Part shown: piece after piece, positions 26,173 through 36,430 of the stretch | How positions within the stretch are numbered: position 1 is the stretch's first letter | How the letters are laid out: every line of letters begins with the position of its first letter | DNA from: Gayadomonas joobiniege G7 | GTDB lineage: Bacteria > Pseudomonadota > Gammaproteobacteria > Enterobacterales > Alteromonadaceae | Reading direction: 5' to 3' | DNA length: 64,000 bases | Assembly (NCBI RefSeq): GCF_000300815.1 | Contig: NZ_AMRX01000008.1 | Span: forward strand, 620,001 to 684,000 | Notes under the pieces: generated by a model | What the model was told of the DNA's origin: nothing | The model's database searches: none | Seen by the model: only the letters and a program-made list of their open reading frames with translations | Translations under genes and position numbers: made by a program

Positions 26173-28698
26173 ATGAGCCTACAATGGATGCGAAATAGCC
26201 GCGAGCAGAAATTAGTCCCCTTATTTTTTGTGTTAATATTCAGCCTATTGAGTTTTAGCAGTGTAGCCGGAGAAAGAGCGAGTTTTAACCAAGGTTGGAA
26301 ATTTAAACTGGGTGACGATAAAAGGTTCGCTTTGCCTAGTTATGACGATACTGGTTGGCAAAGTGTGACTTTGCCTCATGACTGGGCGATTGCTGGGCCA
26401 TTTGATCCTAAATACAACGCCCGAACTGGTGGTTTGCCTCATTTAGGTACTGGCTGGTATCGCAAAACTCTGACCCTTTCTAAACAGCAAGCGGGTAAAC
26501 GTGTTCGTTTAAGTTTTGATGGCGCGATGCAAAACGCGCGGCTTTATGTAAACGGCGAACTCGTCGGTTATCGGCCTTTTGGTTATGTTGGTTTTCATTA
26601 CGATATTACTGAATATCTAAAATTTAATGGGCAAGCCAATGTGATAGCGGTTAAATTGTTTGCCGAAGATTTTGCCAGTCGTTGGTATCCAGGGGCGGGT
26701 ATTTATCGGGATACTTGGTTAGAAATTGATGAACCTCTGCATATTGCGCAGTGGGGGACTTTTGTTACCACCCCAAGTGTCAATAAAAAGCAAGCCAGAG
26801 TTGCCGTAAAAACTGAAATTAATAACCTGGAGCAAGTTGATGGAGGTGTTTTAAAAACACGCATCCTTGATGCGCAAGGCCAGCCAGTGGCTAGTGCTGA
26901 GCAAAAGTTAAATCCAAATCAAAAGTTGGCAAAACAAGATTTTACTATTTCAAATCCGCATTTATGGGGCGTTGATAACCCTTACCTTTATCGAGTTGAA
27001 TCAAAACTATATTTAAATGGCCAAGAAGTTGACCGTTATTATTCACCACTTGGTATTCGAGATCTTAAGTTTACGCCCGACAATGGTTTTTTCTTAAATG
27101 GTGAGCGTGTGCAAATTCAAGGCGTTTGTTTACACCATGATAACGGTCCGCTAGGCGCAGTGGCGAATCGTCGAGCGATCGAGCGTAAACTACAAATAAT
27201 GAAAAAAATGGGTGCGAATGCTGTTCGCACATCTCACAATCCGCCGTCACCAATTTTAGTCGAATTAGCCGATAAAATGGGTATTTTGTTGCAAGTTGAG
27301 GCGTTTGACGTTTGGAAAGCACCCAAACGTGGCGCTCTAAACTCTTATAACAAATACTTTGACGAATGGCACGAAAAAGATCTCCGTGCAATGATCAAAC
27401 AACACAGAAATAATCCATCAATCATTATGTGGAGTACGGGCAATGAAATTATGGAGCAGGCTCAAAAAGACGGTTGGAAACGTGCTAAGCAGCTAACTGA
27501 TATTGCAAAGGATGAAGACCCAACGCGCTTAGTGGCGGCTGGTTTTAATCATTATCCGGGGGCGATCAATAATAAATTAAGCGATCAAGTAGATATAGTG
27601 GGTCTAAACTATAAACCTGTTGCCTATCAAAAAGTCCATCAGCAGAATCCAGATTATATATTGCTGGCAAGCGAAACATCATCGGTGACCAGCACGCGCG
27701 GTGCGTACCATTTTCCGGCGTTAGAAAAAGGTCGCAAAGATTTATCCGTTAGCAAACATGATTCACGTGAAGTTAGCAGTTACGATTATATTGGCCCACC
27801 GTGGGCTTACCCGCCAGATATTGAGTTCTATTATTTAGATAACAACCCTCAAGTGATGGGAGAATTTGTTTGGACTGGGTTCGACTATTTGGGGGAACCC
27901 ACACCATACGGTGGTCGAGATCATAATAAAGACGGTCATTGGAATGCAGACTGGCCGGTTAAATCATCATTTTTTGGAATTGTTGACTTAGTCGGTTTAC
28001 CGAAAGACAGATATTACCTGTATCAAAGCCAATGGTCAGACAAACCTATGGTACATGTATTACCCCATTGGAATTGGCCTAATAAAGTGGGGGAAAGCAT
28101 TCCTGTGCTTGCTTATACCAACGCAGAAGCAGTTGAGCTTTTTGTAAATGGAAAATCAATGGGCAAAAAACGCAAGGGTATTGATAAAGCAACCATCCCG
28201 ATTGATTTTACCCGCTGGGATACGTTAGGTGAAGGCGAATTTGAGTGGCAATCACCTTATCGGTTACGTTGGGATGTTGAATATCAACCGGGTGAAATTG
28301 AGGTTGTGGCCTACACTAACGGCAAAGTCGTTGCGCGTAAAAAAGTTGTCACCGCCGATACTGCCTATCAATTGAGTTTAAACGCTGATCGTGAAGTGAT
28401 CCAAGCCGACGGCCAAGACCTGTCTTATATCACGGTTGAGGTAAAAGACAAAAAAGGCCATTTAGTGCCAGATGCCGAACACAAAATAAGATTTTTTGTT
28501 GAAGGGGGGGAAATCGCAGGGGTTGGTAACGGTGACCAAAGCAATTTGATCCCTTTTAATGCCGACTACACGCGGGCTTTTTATGGAAAAGCTGTGCTTA
28601 TTGTTAAATCGAAAGCTGGTCGAGCGGGCAAGATCAAAGTCCGTGCCTTTAGCAGTCATTTGCAAGAGGGTCATTTAGAGTTAACCGCAAAACCCTAA
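26173..28698 (+). CDS. Exported GH2 glycosidase (beta-galactosidase-like)
   Basis: An 841-residue GH2 with the usual order: a sugar-binding jelly roll (GWKFKLGDD, LPHDWAIAGPF, GTGWYRKTL, residues about 35-190), an Ig-like domain, a TIM barrel from about 300, and C-terminal Ig-like and big-domain modules. The acid/base is Glu425 in STGNEI and the likely nucleophile is Glu501 in LASETSS; the HNPP motif is also present. A hydrophobic signal segment (residues about 14-32) suggests export. A strong GGGGG site precedes the ATG in the same operon as the cytochrome and propeller genes. It should remove beta-linked galactose (possibly methylated or sulfate-free) from oligosaccharide ends. Confidence 0.88.
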   Translation: MSLQWMRNSREQKLVPLFFVLIFSLLSFSSVAGERASFNQGWKFKLGDDKRFALPSYDDTGWQSVTLPHDWAIAGPFDPKYNARTGGLPHLGTGWYRKTLTLSKQQAGKRVRLSFDGAMQNARLYVNGELVGYRPFGYVGFHYDITEYLKFNGQANVIAVKLFAEDFASRWYPGAGIYRDTWLEIDEPLHIAQWGTFVTTPSVNKKQARVAVKTEINNLEQVDGGVLKTRILDAQGQPVASAEQKLNPNQKLAKQDFTISNPHLWGVDNPYLYRVESKLYLNGQEVDRYYSPLGIRDLKFTPDNGFFLNGERVQIQGVCLHHDNGPLGAVANRRAIERKLQIMKKMGANAVRTSHNPPSPILVELADKMGILLQVEAFDVWKAPKRGALNSYNKYFDEWHEKDLRAMIKQHRNNPSIIMWSTGNEIMEQAQKDGWKRAKQLTDIAKDEDPTRLVAAGFNHYPGAINNKLSDQVDIVGLNYKPVAYQKVHQQNPDYILLASETSSVTSTRGAYHFPALEKGRKDLSVSKHDSREVSSYDYIGPPWAYPPDIEFYYLDNNPQVMGEFVWTGFDYLGEPTPYGGRDHNKDGHWNADWPVKSSFFGIVDLVGLPKDRYYLYQSQWSDKPMVHVLPHWNWPNKVGESIPVLAYTNAEAVELFVNGKSMGKKRKGIDKATIPIDFTRWDTLGEGEFEWQSPYRLRWDVEYQPGEIEVVAYTNGKVVARKKVVTADTAYQLSLNADREVIQADGQDLSYITVEVKDKKGHLVPDAEHKIRFFVEGGEIAGVGNGDQSNLIPFNADYTRAFYGKAVLIVKSKAGRAGKIKVRAFSSHLQEGHLELTAKP

Positions 28699-28710
28699 AC
28701 CCCACATCAA

Positions 28711-28751
28711 ATTACACCTTAAAAACCTTTATTTAGTTTTTAAGGTGTAAT
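28711..28751 (+). terminator. 16-bp perfect inverted repeat after GH2
   Basis: ATTACACCTTAAAAAC pairs perfectly with GTTTTTAAGGTGTAAT, with a 9-base loop, 12 bases after the GH2 stop, then ATTTGTT. It probably terminates the cytochrome-propeller-GH2 operon; low GC in the stem makes attenuator or mRNA 3'-end protection equally likely. Confidence 0.65.
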
Positions 28752-28835
28752 ATTTGTTAAAACTGTTGACAGTTTACAACTTTAACTATTTAATTACATG
28801 TAAATTAGTTGTATTAAATATAACGGTGAGCTGTG

Positions 28836-29993
28836 ATGGACATTGTTAGTGAGCAAAGAATAGAGTTACCCGCGGGATTACAAAATTTTAACACGAGTAA
28901 GTTGTTGTTAAGCCTCTTGACGTTTTTTGCCGGTGCGATTGCACTGCCGTTATTGTTGAACTTATGGTTTTTATGGGGCTGGTTGCTTTTTAGTTCGGTT
29001 ATTTTGGTTAAATTTTATCAGCGTGAGATTGAGCAACGTAATGCTCAATTTAAGCAATTAGTTGGACAAACAAACAGTCAAATTGGCCAGCTAAAAAACC
29101 AACAAAACACTCAAATTTTAGAGTTAGAAGGACAGATCGAAAAAATCCAACAGCAAGCTCAATTATATAAAACCGTGTTGGATACCATACCTGATTGGAT
29201 TTATGTAAAAGATAATGACCATAATTATATTTTTGCCAATCATTCGTTTTGCCAAGCGATTCCAGACTTAAAAATAGGTCAAAGTGATGATTTATTTATG
29301 CCAATGGATTTTTGCAAAAAAGCCTGGTTAGACGAAAAAGCCGTCATGGAAAATACCAAAAGCTTTATTAACGTAGAAGAGCAGGCCGGTGATACTTGGT
29401 TTTCGACCACTAAAGTGCAATGGCGTTCTGAAGATACAGATAAACTACAAGGCATTATAGGTGTCACTCGTAACGTTACAGATGCTGTCGTAAACAGACA
29501 AAGAATAGAAGAAAGTAACATTTTAATTAAAGAAAAAATTGAAAAGCTGCACAAAATCAAAGCAGAAGCGCGTCAATCTCGGGGCTTAGCTGAGGCTTGT
29601 TATAAAAACTTTGATACTATGTCTTTTACCATTGGCGACATAAATACCAAAAATGATCAAATTGCCGAAACCGTTACTCTGATTAAAGGATTAGCGAACC
29701 AGTCAAAATTATTGTCGATCAACGCCGCAATCGAAGCTGCAAAAGCGGGTGATAGTGGCCGAGGTTTTGGTGTGGTTGCACACGAAGTAAGAGAACTGGC
29801 TGAGCGTAGTGAAGAAGCGGTGACAGAAATTGAAAGTGCAATCAGTGCAGGCACCCAAGTGATAAGCGAGGGCAATAGAATTGCAGATGAAGTGGGTCAG
29901 TCTTTTCATCAAACGATAGACAATTTTCAACAGATAGCTCAGGCAATGGATCTGTTAAGTGATGAGTTACTGCAAATAGAGCAATCTGTATAA
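28836..29993 (+). CDS. Membrane-bound chemoreceptor with cytoplasmic PAS domain
   Basis: A 385-residue methyl-accepting protein. Two hydrophobic stretches (LLLSLLTFFAGAIALPLLLN and LWFLWGWLLFSSVILV) form a tight hairpin, leaving almost no periplasmic part. A coiled coil (about 60-105) leads to a PAS domain (TIPDWIYVKDNDHNYIFANHSFC). The signalling tip LLSINAAIEAAKAGDSGRGFGVVAHEVRELA then sits in a short cytoplasmic hairpin, shorter than in classical MCPs. The start at 28836 (ATG) is favoured over the GTG at 28833 by the GGTGAG site. The sensor therefore looks inward (redox, ligand or small-molecule PAS). It stands alone; a GTTTACAA box lies in its upstream region. Confidence 0.85.
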   Translation: MDIVSEQRIELPAGLQNFNTSKLLLSLLTFFAGAIALPLLLNLWFLWGWLLFSSVILVKFYQREIEQRNAQFKQLVGQTNSQIGQLKNQQNTQILELEGQIEKIQQQAQLYKTVLDTIPDWIYVKDNDHNYIFANHSFCQAIPDLKIGQSDDLFMPMDFCKKAWLDEKAVMENTKSFINVEEQAGDTWFSTTKVQWRSEDTDKLQGIIGVTRNVTDAVVNRQRIEESNILIKEKIEKLHKIKAEARQSRGLAEACYKNFDTMSFTIGDINTKNDQIAETVTLIKGLANQSKLLSINAAIEAAKAGDSGRGFGVVAHEVRELAERSEEAVTEIESAISAGTQVISEGNRIADEVGQSFHQTIDNFQQIAQAMDLLSDELLQIEQSV

Positions 29994-30371
29994 AATTGCT
30001 GGGTCATCAGTGTAGTTAAGGTCCTCAAATAAATATAAGTTGTTCAATTAATTAAAGCGAACCTCTATTGTTTTGGCGATGGTTTTGATGTGCGGCAAAA
30101 AATTTGCAAAAGGCAGATATATTGTTTTAAATTGACACTAAATCAACCCGCAAAACACGCGAGAAAAACCTGGAGCATTCAAATCATAGGGACTAGAGCT
30201 CTTCTAGGCTCATTTAAAAAGCTAAATCCTAGGTTGAATGTAACAGCTTGGCCGGTAGAACTATTCATCTACACACACGGTGTGTAAATGTGGTGCACGA
30301 ATACCCCATTGTCAAATGGGGTATCCAGTTATTAAATCCGCCTTGGTTGCATCTAAGTGTGCAAAGCCGGT
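29994..30371. other. Intergenic stretch without credible gene
   Basis: A 378-base gap between the chemoreceptor and the convergent GH16 gene. It holds a 10-bp perfect hairpin, ATACCCCATT with AATGGGGTAT, at 30301-30324 (no T-run), and short palindromes around 30191 and 30270. A 65-codon frame at 30090-30287 has no ribosome site or recognisable sequence. It could be remnant DNA. Confidence 0.4.
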
Positions 30372-31319
30372 TTACTCGTCGACTAAACGCCAGGTTCTAA
30401 CCCAATCAACTTTCATGGTATTACGGTTGTCGTCCAATAAGTCGGATTTTTTCGGTAAACCGCCAACCCAATGGGAATCTTGGGTCCATAAATCCCAAAT
30501 TAAATGTTGTTCAAGGGTAAATGGTTGCTCAGACGTCACGCTGTTAACAGGTTCGCCATTTAAATAAAATTGCACTGTATGTTCATCTTTCCACCAAGCG
30601 CCATAAACATGGTAAGCCTCGTTCCAAGGCACGCCTTTTAATGTGTTTTTATCGGATAATTGGCGATTGTCTGAAGGGGTTTTATCGCCGTTACGCTCTG
30701 TCACACCGTCTTTAACAATAAAGTACTGGGAGTGCATTTCCCAAGGGTAATTTTTGTGTTTGGCTTGATTCATCGATGGGTTAGAGTTGTTTTCAATGAT
30801 GTCAATTTCGTCTCTGTTATTGGAGTCGCCATTGTTTAACCAAAAGGTGTTGTACGCCGAAATGTGAGCGACTTTTATTCGTGACTCTGTGTACATAGGA
30901 AACTTTATTTTGTCTTTTGAGCGAACGCGTGAGGTTTCAAACCATTGCTCTGCGCTGCCTTCATCTAACGTCGCTTTAATCCACAAATAACCGTTAGAGA
31001 CCCCTGAATTTTTATTCAACATATTGACTGGGGTATTGCCGTAATTCCAATTCGTTTTAGTCCATTTGTTTGAGTCCCATCTATCAAACTCATCCGATAA
31101 GCTGGCAACTTTTTGCCATTTTTTACCCTCTGGCGTTGTATTGTCAAAGGATACAAAGCTTGGGTAATCCGGGTTTGCGGTATTCACATCAATCACATCA
31201 GACACTTTTTCAGGTGCCTTAATTGTTTGGTTTAATGTGTCGGAGCCATTGGTAATGCCACACGCAGTGACAACAGACAAACTTAATAAAGAAAAGGCAA
31301 ATGATTTAAAAGTACACAT
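30372..31319 (-). CDS. GH16 lipoprotein, beta-agarase/porphyranase type
   Basis: A 315-residue secreted GH16 endo-hydrolase. The lipobox VVTAC (Cys20) suggests outer-membrane anchoring. Catalytic residues lie in EIDIIE: Glu171 nucleophile, Asp173, and Glu176 acid/base. Flanking features match agarase-type GH16: WQKVASLSDEFDRWDSNKW, GNTPVNMLNKNSGVSNGYLWIKA and the final VDWVRTWRLV, with aromatic residues lining the cleft. It should cut beta-1,4 bonds in agar- or porphyran-like chains at the cell surface. A TAGGTAG-like ribosome site precedes the ATG. It sits apart from the main locus, next to chemoreceptors. Exact subfamily (agarase or porphyranase) is uncertain. Confidence 0.85.
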   Translation of the reverse strand: MCTFKSFAFSLLSLSVVTACGITNGSDTLNQTIKAPEKVSDVIDVNTANPDYPSFVSFDNTTPEGKKWQKVASLSDEFDRWDSNKWTKTNWNYGNTPVNMLNKNSGVSNGYLWIKATLDEGSAEQWFETSRVRSKDKIKFPMYTESRIKVAHISAYNTFWLNNGDSNNRDEIDIIENNSNPSMNQAKHKNYPWEMHSQYFIVKDGVTERNGDKTPSDNRQLSDKNTLKGVPWNEAYHVYGAWWKDEHTVQFYLNGEPVNSVTSEQPFTLEQHLIWDLWTQDSHWVGGLPKKSDLLDDNRNTMKVDWVRTWRLVDE

Positions 31320-31483
31320 CTTGAACTACCTATTGTAAACGGGTCATTAAATTTTTAATCAATATAATTTAATTGTTAACAGTCGTCAATGAGTCTTTGG
31401 GAACAGATATAGGCACTTTATTTTTGTTTTAACTTTTCAAATTTACAGTAAAATACGGTATTCGTATTTATGAGTATTTTATT

Positions 31484-32590
31484 TTGCATGCCATCTCGAT
31501 CAGATCTGCTGAGTTAGCAGACATAAATGTTTTGGTTCAACTAGAAGAATGCTGTTTTAAAAGTGACCGTCTAACCAAACGCAGTTTTAGGCGTTTTATT
31601 CAAAGTGACTCAGCCAGTTTGCAAATTGTAGAGCAAGACCAACAATTGTTGGCATATGTGCTGGTCTTGTTACATAAAGGCAGTGTGCTGGCGCGTGTTT
31701 ATTCGTTAGCGGTTCATCCCCAGGCGCAAGGGCAGGGCATTGCCGCGAAGTTAATGCAGGCTGCTGAAAAAATATCTGCGGAGCAAGCAAAACTGTTTTT
31801 ACGGTTAGAAGTTGCACAAAATAATATTGCGGCGATCAATCTTTATCAAAAGCTGGGTTTTAAAGTGTTTGATGTCTACCCAGACTATTATGCCGATCAT
31901 CAAAATGCACTAAGAATGCAAAAACGCTTGTTATTTAAACCGCAAAACTTAACAACCCCCAAGGTACCTTGGTATCAACAAACCACAGACTTTACCTGTG
32001 GCCCTGCGGCCTGCATGATGGCGATGAAAGCACTGGTTGATGATTTATCGCTTACGCAAAGTTTAGAGTTAGAAATATGGCGGGAAGCCACCACAATATA
32101 TATGACATCTGGACATGGCGGCTGTCATCCAATTGGACTTGCATTGGCGATGCAAAAGCGTGGATTTACTTGCCAGTTATATTTAAATCAACAAGATACT
32201 TTGTTTTTAGACGGTGTACGCAGTGATCATAAACGACAAATCATAAAAACAGTAGATGACAGTTTTCGCCAACAAGCAAAACATAGTCAGCTGCCTATTT
32301 ATGAAAAGCGTTTTTCACTTGATGAAATGCAACAAGCATTGTTTAGTGGGAAAATGTTAATCATTTTGATAAGTACCTATAGATTTGATGGAAAAAAAGC
32401 GCCTCATTGGGTTGTGGTGTCGGGCATGGATGATACATGTGTTTATTTGCACGATCCTGATCCAGTCGATAAACAAACCGATCAGGCCGCGTGTCAATAT
32501 TTACCAATTAAAAGAGATGAATTTGCAAAAATGATGCAATTTGGAAAAAGTAAACTGCGCTCATTAATTTTGTTATCAGCGCCCGCGTAG
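31484..32590 (+). CDS. GNAT acetyltransferase fused to C39-like peptidase
   Basis: A 368-residue two-domain protein. Residues about 1-150 are a GNAT fold with the acetyl-CoA loop [10 protein letters not shown] and the [13 protein letters not shown] end, like RimI. Residues about 160-368 are a C39-type papain-like peptidase: Cys172 in TDFTCGPAA, His in [10 protein letters not shown], Asp in YLHDPDP. No ATG is in frame near the start; TTG at 31484 fits the domain boundary best. This fusion is known in gammaproteobacteria next to RimK-like ligases, as here, where the two genes overlap tail to tail by 15 bases. The pair probably modifies or trims a small peptide; the target is unknown. Confidence 0.85.
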   Translation: MHAISIRSAELADINVLVQLEECCFKSDRLTKRSFRRFIQSDSASLQIVEQDQQLLAYVLVLLHKGSVLARVYSLAVHPQAQGQGIAAKLMQAAEKISAEQAKLFLRLEVAQNNIAAINLYQKLGFKVFDVYPDYYADHQNALRMQKRLLFKPQNLTTPKVPWYQQTTDFTCGPAACMMAMKALVDDLSLTQSLELEIWREATTIYMTSGHGGCHPIGLALAMQKRGFTCQLYLNQQDTLFLDGVRSDHKRQIIKTVDDSFRQQAKHSQLPIYEKRFSLDEMQQALFSGKMLIILISTYRFDGKKAPHWVVVSGMDDTCVYLHDPDPVDKQTDQAACQYLPIKRDEFAKMMQFGKSKLRSLILLSAPA

Positions 32591-34039
32591 CTCCAGACGG
32601 CGGGCCATCTCAGACATTATTAACATATAAAGCTCATCCCCCAAATATAGATCTTCGACCCCTGAATCCAGGCTTGGATTGTCGTTAATTTCAATAACAA
32701 ATGCTTGTTTGCCTTGCTGTTTTATATCAACACCATAGAGGCCATTACCAATGACTTTAGATGCTTTAATCGCAGCATCTAAAACAGACTTCGGGACTTC
32801 AAAAGTGGGTAGTGTTTCAAAACCACCTGATTCGGTTTTTTTTCGGTTATGGTTGTAGATTTGCCAATGGTTACGAGCCATTTTATATTTGCAAGCGTAG
32901 AGAGGTTTGTTATTTAAAATACCAATCCGCCAGTCAAACTCTGTAAACAAATAGGTTTGTACTAATACTAAAGCACTTTTGGCTAAAATATCATTCAGGC
33001 GGTTTGTTAACTCGTTTTTATCATTAACCTTAAACACCCCCAGCGAAAATGCACCTTCTGGTATTTTTAACACCATAGGGTAACTAAACTCGGCTTCTAA
33101 ATTTTGCAAAGTACTTTCGCTTGCGTCTGAAACACTCAGGGTTTTTAACGCAGGTACATGATTATAGGTAAAAGCATCATGTAAAAATACTTTATTGCAG
33201 CAGCGCAATATGGATGTTGGATCATCAATAACAACCATGCCTTCAAGTTCGGCTTTGCGAGCAAACTGATACGTATGATGGTCTATCGCTGTGGTCTCAC
33301 GAATAAACAGCGCGTCAAACTCAGTCAATCTGTGGATGTCGTCTGGGCCAATAAACTCGGCTTGTATGCCAACCTTAGCGGCTGCTTTTTGCATTTTTTT
33401 TAATGCAGCTTTATCGCTCGGTGGTAGCTTTTCCGCTTCGTTCGCTAAAATCGCCATTTCCCAGCGAGCTTGTTTTGCTGGTTTTTTTTGGTTCCATAAT
33501 TTTTGGTTAAATTTAAATAAAGCCGTATGAAAGTCAATAATTTGCTCAGCTAATAAATCGCTTAACGAGCAGGCTGTAACTTGTAAAATTGCCCAAGGTT
33601 GAATTTGCAACTCTATTTTTAAGATTGGCGCGGCGAATAAACCAAATAGTTTTTGACTTAAGTTATCAAAACCGTCAATTGGGCTCTGCCCAAAATAGAT
33701 CCATAGCTCTATTTTTTGCTGCTGCCAAAGTGGACTCTGAGGAGGAATTTTAGGGACCAGTTTGCCACTAACCTGAGGTTTATACAGTTGTTCGTTCCGT
33801 AAGTCATTAATTGTATTAACACTAGGTATTACTTTATGGCCACGGGCTTCAGCCAACAAAGAACAATAATATCCTTTGCCTAAATATTGTTCGGTAGAAC
33901 AAAGGTTGATCACACGAACATTTTTTAACTCCTTTTTCGGGTGCTCTGCAAGATACTGCTCAAAACTAATGGCAAACTCACCTAGTTCTAAATGTTGGGT
34001 TAATGATAGATCGTCGACAACGATAAGCTGAGCTTGCAT
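32576..34039 (-). CDS. RimK-like ATP-grasp ligase with N-terminal RLAN domain
   Basis: A 487-residue ATP-grasp protein. Residues about 1-200 match the RimK-like N-terminal domain ([23 protein letters not shown]). Residues about 280-487 form the ATP-grasp: [31 protein letters not shown], a [10 protein letters not shown] strand and the metal site [16 protein letters not shown]. Such enzymes form peptide-like bonds, typically adding amino acids to carboxylates. The start at 34039 has an AAGGA site; an ATG further upstream would add nine residues. It is convergent with the GNAT/C39 gene, a pairing seen in many gammaproteobacteria and suggesting a shared peptide substrate, which is an inference. 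Confidence 0.88.
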   Translation of the reverse strand: MQAQLIVVDDLSLTQHLELGEFAISFEQYLAEHPKKELKNVRVINLCSTEQYLGKGYYCSLLAEARGHKVIPSVNTINDLRNEQLYKPQVSGKLVPKIPPQSPLWQQQKIELWIYFGQSPIDGFDNLSQKLFGLFAAPILKIELQIQPWAILQVTACSLSDLLAEQIIDFHTALFKFNQKLWNQKKPAKQARWEMAILANEAEKLPPSDKAALKKMQKAAAKVGIQAEFIGPDDIHRLTEFDALFIRETTAIDHHTYQFARKAELEGMVVIDDPTSILRCCNKVFLHDAFTYNHVPALKTLSVSDASESTLQNLEAEFSYPMVLKIPEGAFSLGVFKVNDKNELTNRLNDILAKSALVLVQTYLFTEFDWRIGILNNKPLYACKYKMARNHWQIYNHNRKKTESGGFETLPTFEVPKSVLDAAIKASKVIGNGLYGVDIKQQGKQAFVIEINDNPSLDSGVEDLYLGDELYMLIMSEMARRLELRGR

Positions 34040-34215
34040 AAAATTCCTTAAAAATAAATGGCTCAATGAGCCGCATATTTAAGTCCTTTTTGCACACTCG
34101 TCAAGCTATATTATCGATTTCTGGGCGATACCCTAAAACAAAAAATTTACATTTCTGTGAAAAATATGATTTAATCAAATATAAACAATCCATATTAAAT
34201 ATAAGTAGTAAATGT

Positions 34216-36285
34216 ATGAATCTGTTAAGTCGGTTACAAATTAAAACCCGTATTATTCTTTTAGTATTTTTGCCGCTCCTAGTGATCCTATATTTTACCG
34301 TAGAGCGCTATCAAGTAGCGGATCAACAACTTAACAAGCTACAAGCATTAAATGTGTCATTAGAGTATGTTGAAGCAGTCTCACCTTTTATTGCATATTT
34401 ACAGCAAGAATGGTTATCTACTAAAAGGTATTTAGGGCCCGGAAAGCCAGATAATCCTGCGGGTCTCGAGTTTAAAAAGGAAATGCTCCAACAACGCGAG
34501 TTAGTTGACAACGCATGGCAGAGATTTAAAAGTTTTACTGAAGTTAAAAAAACAGAACTAGCCGCATCTGCAGCGCTCAATCAAGATATTCAACAAATCC
34601 AAACAAGTTTACAATTTTTTCCCAAAGTACGCAGTTTGATAGACCAAAGGTTAAAAAGTTCTACGACAGTGTTAACCCCCGCTGGTGAAGTCACCTGGAC
34701 TTTGATGGAGATTGAAAAGCTCATCGACTTATTTTTAAGCAGTACTCATCAGGTTGTATTACTCGCGGCTGAAAATAAGGACTTGGTTTTGTTGGCCAGT
34801 GCGTTTCAAAATTTAATTGAAGCGAAAAATACAGCTGCGTTTCAAATGGGCACGATAGAAACCGGAATCACAGGGCGTATTTTTCCGTATTTATACGGTG
34901 TTATAGTTAAATATGAAGCCCTTGAAAAAGACTTTATACAGCGTTTTTTAAGTTATGCGCCGGCACAAATTAAAGCCGAATATAATCGCCTAATTCGCGA
35001 CACACAAGCGTTTATGACGGTTAATAAAGTTTATGAAAACCAGCGTCGAAATATCAAAGATAACTTGGGCCAACCAATTGAGATGGATATAAATGATTGG
35101 CTGAATGATGCGGAACAACTGGCTCAAGCATATAACCAATTATTAGCTCAACTGGTTATAAAAATTAAACAGCAAAAAAACAAACAAATGGCGGATGCCG
35201 AAGACAAAGTGTTTAATACGCTACTTGTTTTAGTCGTTTTAATTATCGCCCTATTGATTATTTCAAACACCATAATTACAAGTATAACCAAACCTTTAAA
35301 TAAAATGGTGCAGACGTACCAAATGTTGGCTAAACACAGGGATATGAATATTCGTTTACCGGCATCAGGCAAAGATGAATTAGCGGCCGCCGCGATCGCG
35401 TTTAATCAGTTAATGGATAGTTTCAACCAAGCTATTTACGGTGTGATGACTCAATCCGATGCAATGAAACAGGCGAGTAGCCGCGTCGAGGCAGCGATGC
35501 AAACCTCTCTCAATTTATCAGAAAGCCAAAAATCATCAACGGATACTGTATCCGTAGCAATTAATCAGATGACAGCGACTATTGAAGAAGTTGCTGGCAT
35601 GGCACAGTCGACTTCAGATACTGTGGTTCGTGTGCATGATACTTCAGTTAGCAGTGAAAATGATGCACAGTTAATGCAATCTGATATGCGGGCTTTAATC
35701 AGTGAATTAGACCACACGGCACAAACGGTTGACAATTTAAATCAGGAGGCCAGTCAAATCAGTAGTGTTTTAAATGTTATTCAGGCGATTTCTGAGCAGA
35801 CTAATTTATTGGCTTTGAATGCTGCAATTGAAGCCGCGCGAGCTGGAGAGATGGGGCGTGGCTTTGCCGTGGTTGCTGATGAGGTACGCAGCTTGGCACA
35901 ACGTACGCAAGATTCTACACAAGAAATTAGAAGCCAAATAGAGCGTTTGCAAAACGGTGCTGAATCTGCTGCTGATAATATGCGGGCACTCCAAAATCGA
36001 GGTGAAAATACGATTGAGATTGTTAGCCAAACGGCTGCGGCTTTTTCTACGTTAAAAAACCAAATGGATCAAATTACACAAATGGCACAGCAAATAGCGG
36101 TTGCTGCCGAGGAACAAACATCAGTATCGAATGAGATAAATCAACAAATTCACAGAATACGGGATGATGCCGATAGTATGCATCAACAAGCAACACAAAC
36201 TCTTGAAGTCACCCATACGTTAACGGACGAAGGAAATAAACTGCAACAACATGTTAAACGCTTCAGATTAAATGAGAAAAATTAG
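34216..36285 (+). CDS. Methyl-accepting chemotaxis protein with NIT-type periplasmic sensor
   Basis: A 689-residue classical MCP. The first membrane helix ([17 protein letters not shown]) is followed by a long periplasmic helical domain resembling NIT (nitrate/nitrite sensing; [13 protein letters not shown] is the conserved part). Then come a second helix ([19 protein letters not shown]), a HAMP linker and a signalling domain with the hairpin tip [35 protein letters not shown] chose ATG 34216 because it places the first helix at the N-terminus; an earlier frame start at 34066 would add 50 residues without a motif. The ligand is unknown; the nearby GH16 and GH2 would make a galactan-derived signal reasonable but unproven. 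Confidence 0.88.
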   Translation: MNLLSRLQIKTRIILLVFLPLLVILYFTVERYQVADQQLNKLQALNVSLEYVEAVSPFIAYLQQEWLSTKRYLGPGKPDNPAGLEFKKEMLQQRELVDNAWQRFKSFTEVKKTELAASAALNQDIQQIQTSLQFFPKVRSLIDQRLKSSTTVLTPAGEVTWTLMEIEKLIDLFLSSTHQVVLLAAENKDLVLLASAFQNLIEAKNTAAFQMGTIETGITGRIFPYLYGVIVKYEALEKDFIQRFLSYAPAQIKAEYNRLIRDTQAFMTVNKVYENQRRNIKDNLGQPIEMDINDWLNDAEQLAQAYNQLLAQLVIKIKQQKNKQMADAEDKVFNTLLVLVVLIIALLIISNTIITSITKPLNKMVQTYQMLAKHRDMNIRLPASGKDELAAAAIAFNQLMDSFNQAIYGVMTQSDAMKQASSRVEAAMQTSLNLSESQKSSTDTVSVAINQMTATIEEVAGMAQSTSDTVVRVHDTSVSSENDAQLMQSDMRALISELDHTAQTVDNLNQEASQISSVLNVIQAISEQTNLLALNAAIEAARAGEMGRGFAVVADEVRSLAQRTQDSTQEIRSQIERLQNGAESAADNMRALQNRGENTIEIVSQTAAAFSTLKNQMDQITQMAQQIAVAAEEQTSVSNEINQQIHRIRDDADSMHQQATQTLEVTHTLTDEGNKLQQHVKRFRLNEKN

Positions 36286-36340
36286 CAAATTTTGACAAAA
36301 AAATATCACTGAATGACCCAATTCAAAAGTATATTAACAA

Positions 36341-36391
36341 TTAATGGTTGTATGTTTACAATAAGCCATTAAACTTGGATGTTAACCAAGT
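36341..36391 (+). promoter_or_regulatory. Two tandem hairpins before GH2
   Basis: TTAATGG...CCATTAA (36341-36372), with inner TTGTA/TACAA pairing, is followed by ACTTGG-ATGTTAA-CCAAGT (36373-36391). They lie 40-90 bases before the GH2 start and contain GTTTACAA. They could be regulator sites or a leader structure. Confidence 0.4.
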
Positions 36392-36430
36392 ATAAAATTA
36401 TTGTTTTATAAGTGCTGAGAAGAGGGTCTG

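Noticed and set aside
30180-30260. Possible tRNA-like or attC-like palindromes
   Set aside because: Only 5-6 bp pairings (CTAGG/CCTAG, AGAGCTCT); no acceptor stem, anticodon loop or integron core site.
30090-30287. Open frame of 65 codons between the chemoreceptor and GH16
   Set aside because: No ribosome site, no hydrophobic or conserved segments, and an intergenic region full of short palindromes; treated as chance.
30301-30324. Perfect 10-bp hairpin taken as a terminator
   Set aside because: No T-run follows on either strand, so it is only listed as a structure in the gap.
34066-34215. N-terminal extension of the second chemoreceptor
   Set aside because: The added 50 residues have no signal or domain, and the normal first helix starts at the ATG at 34216.
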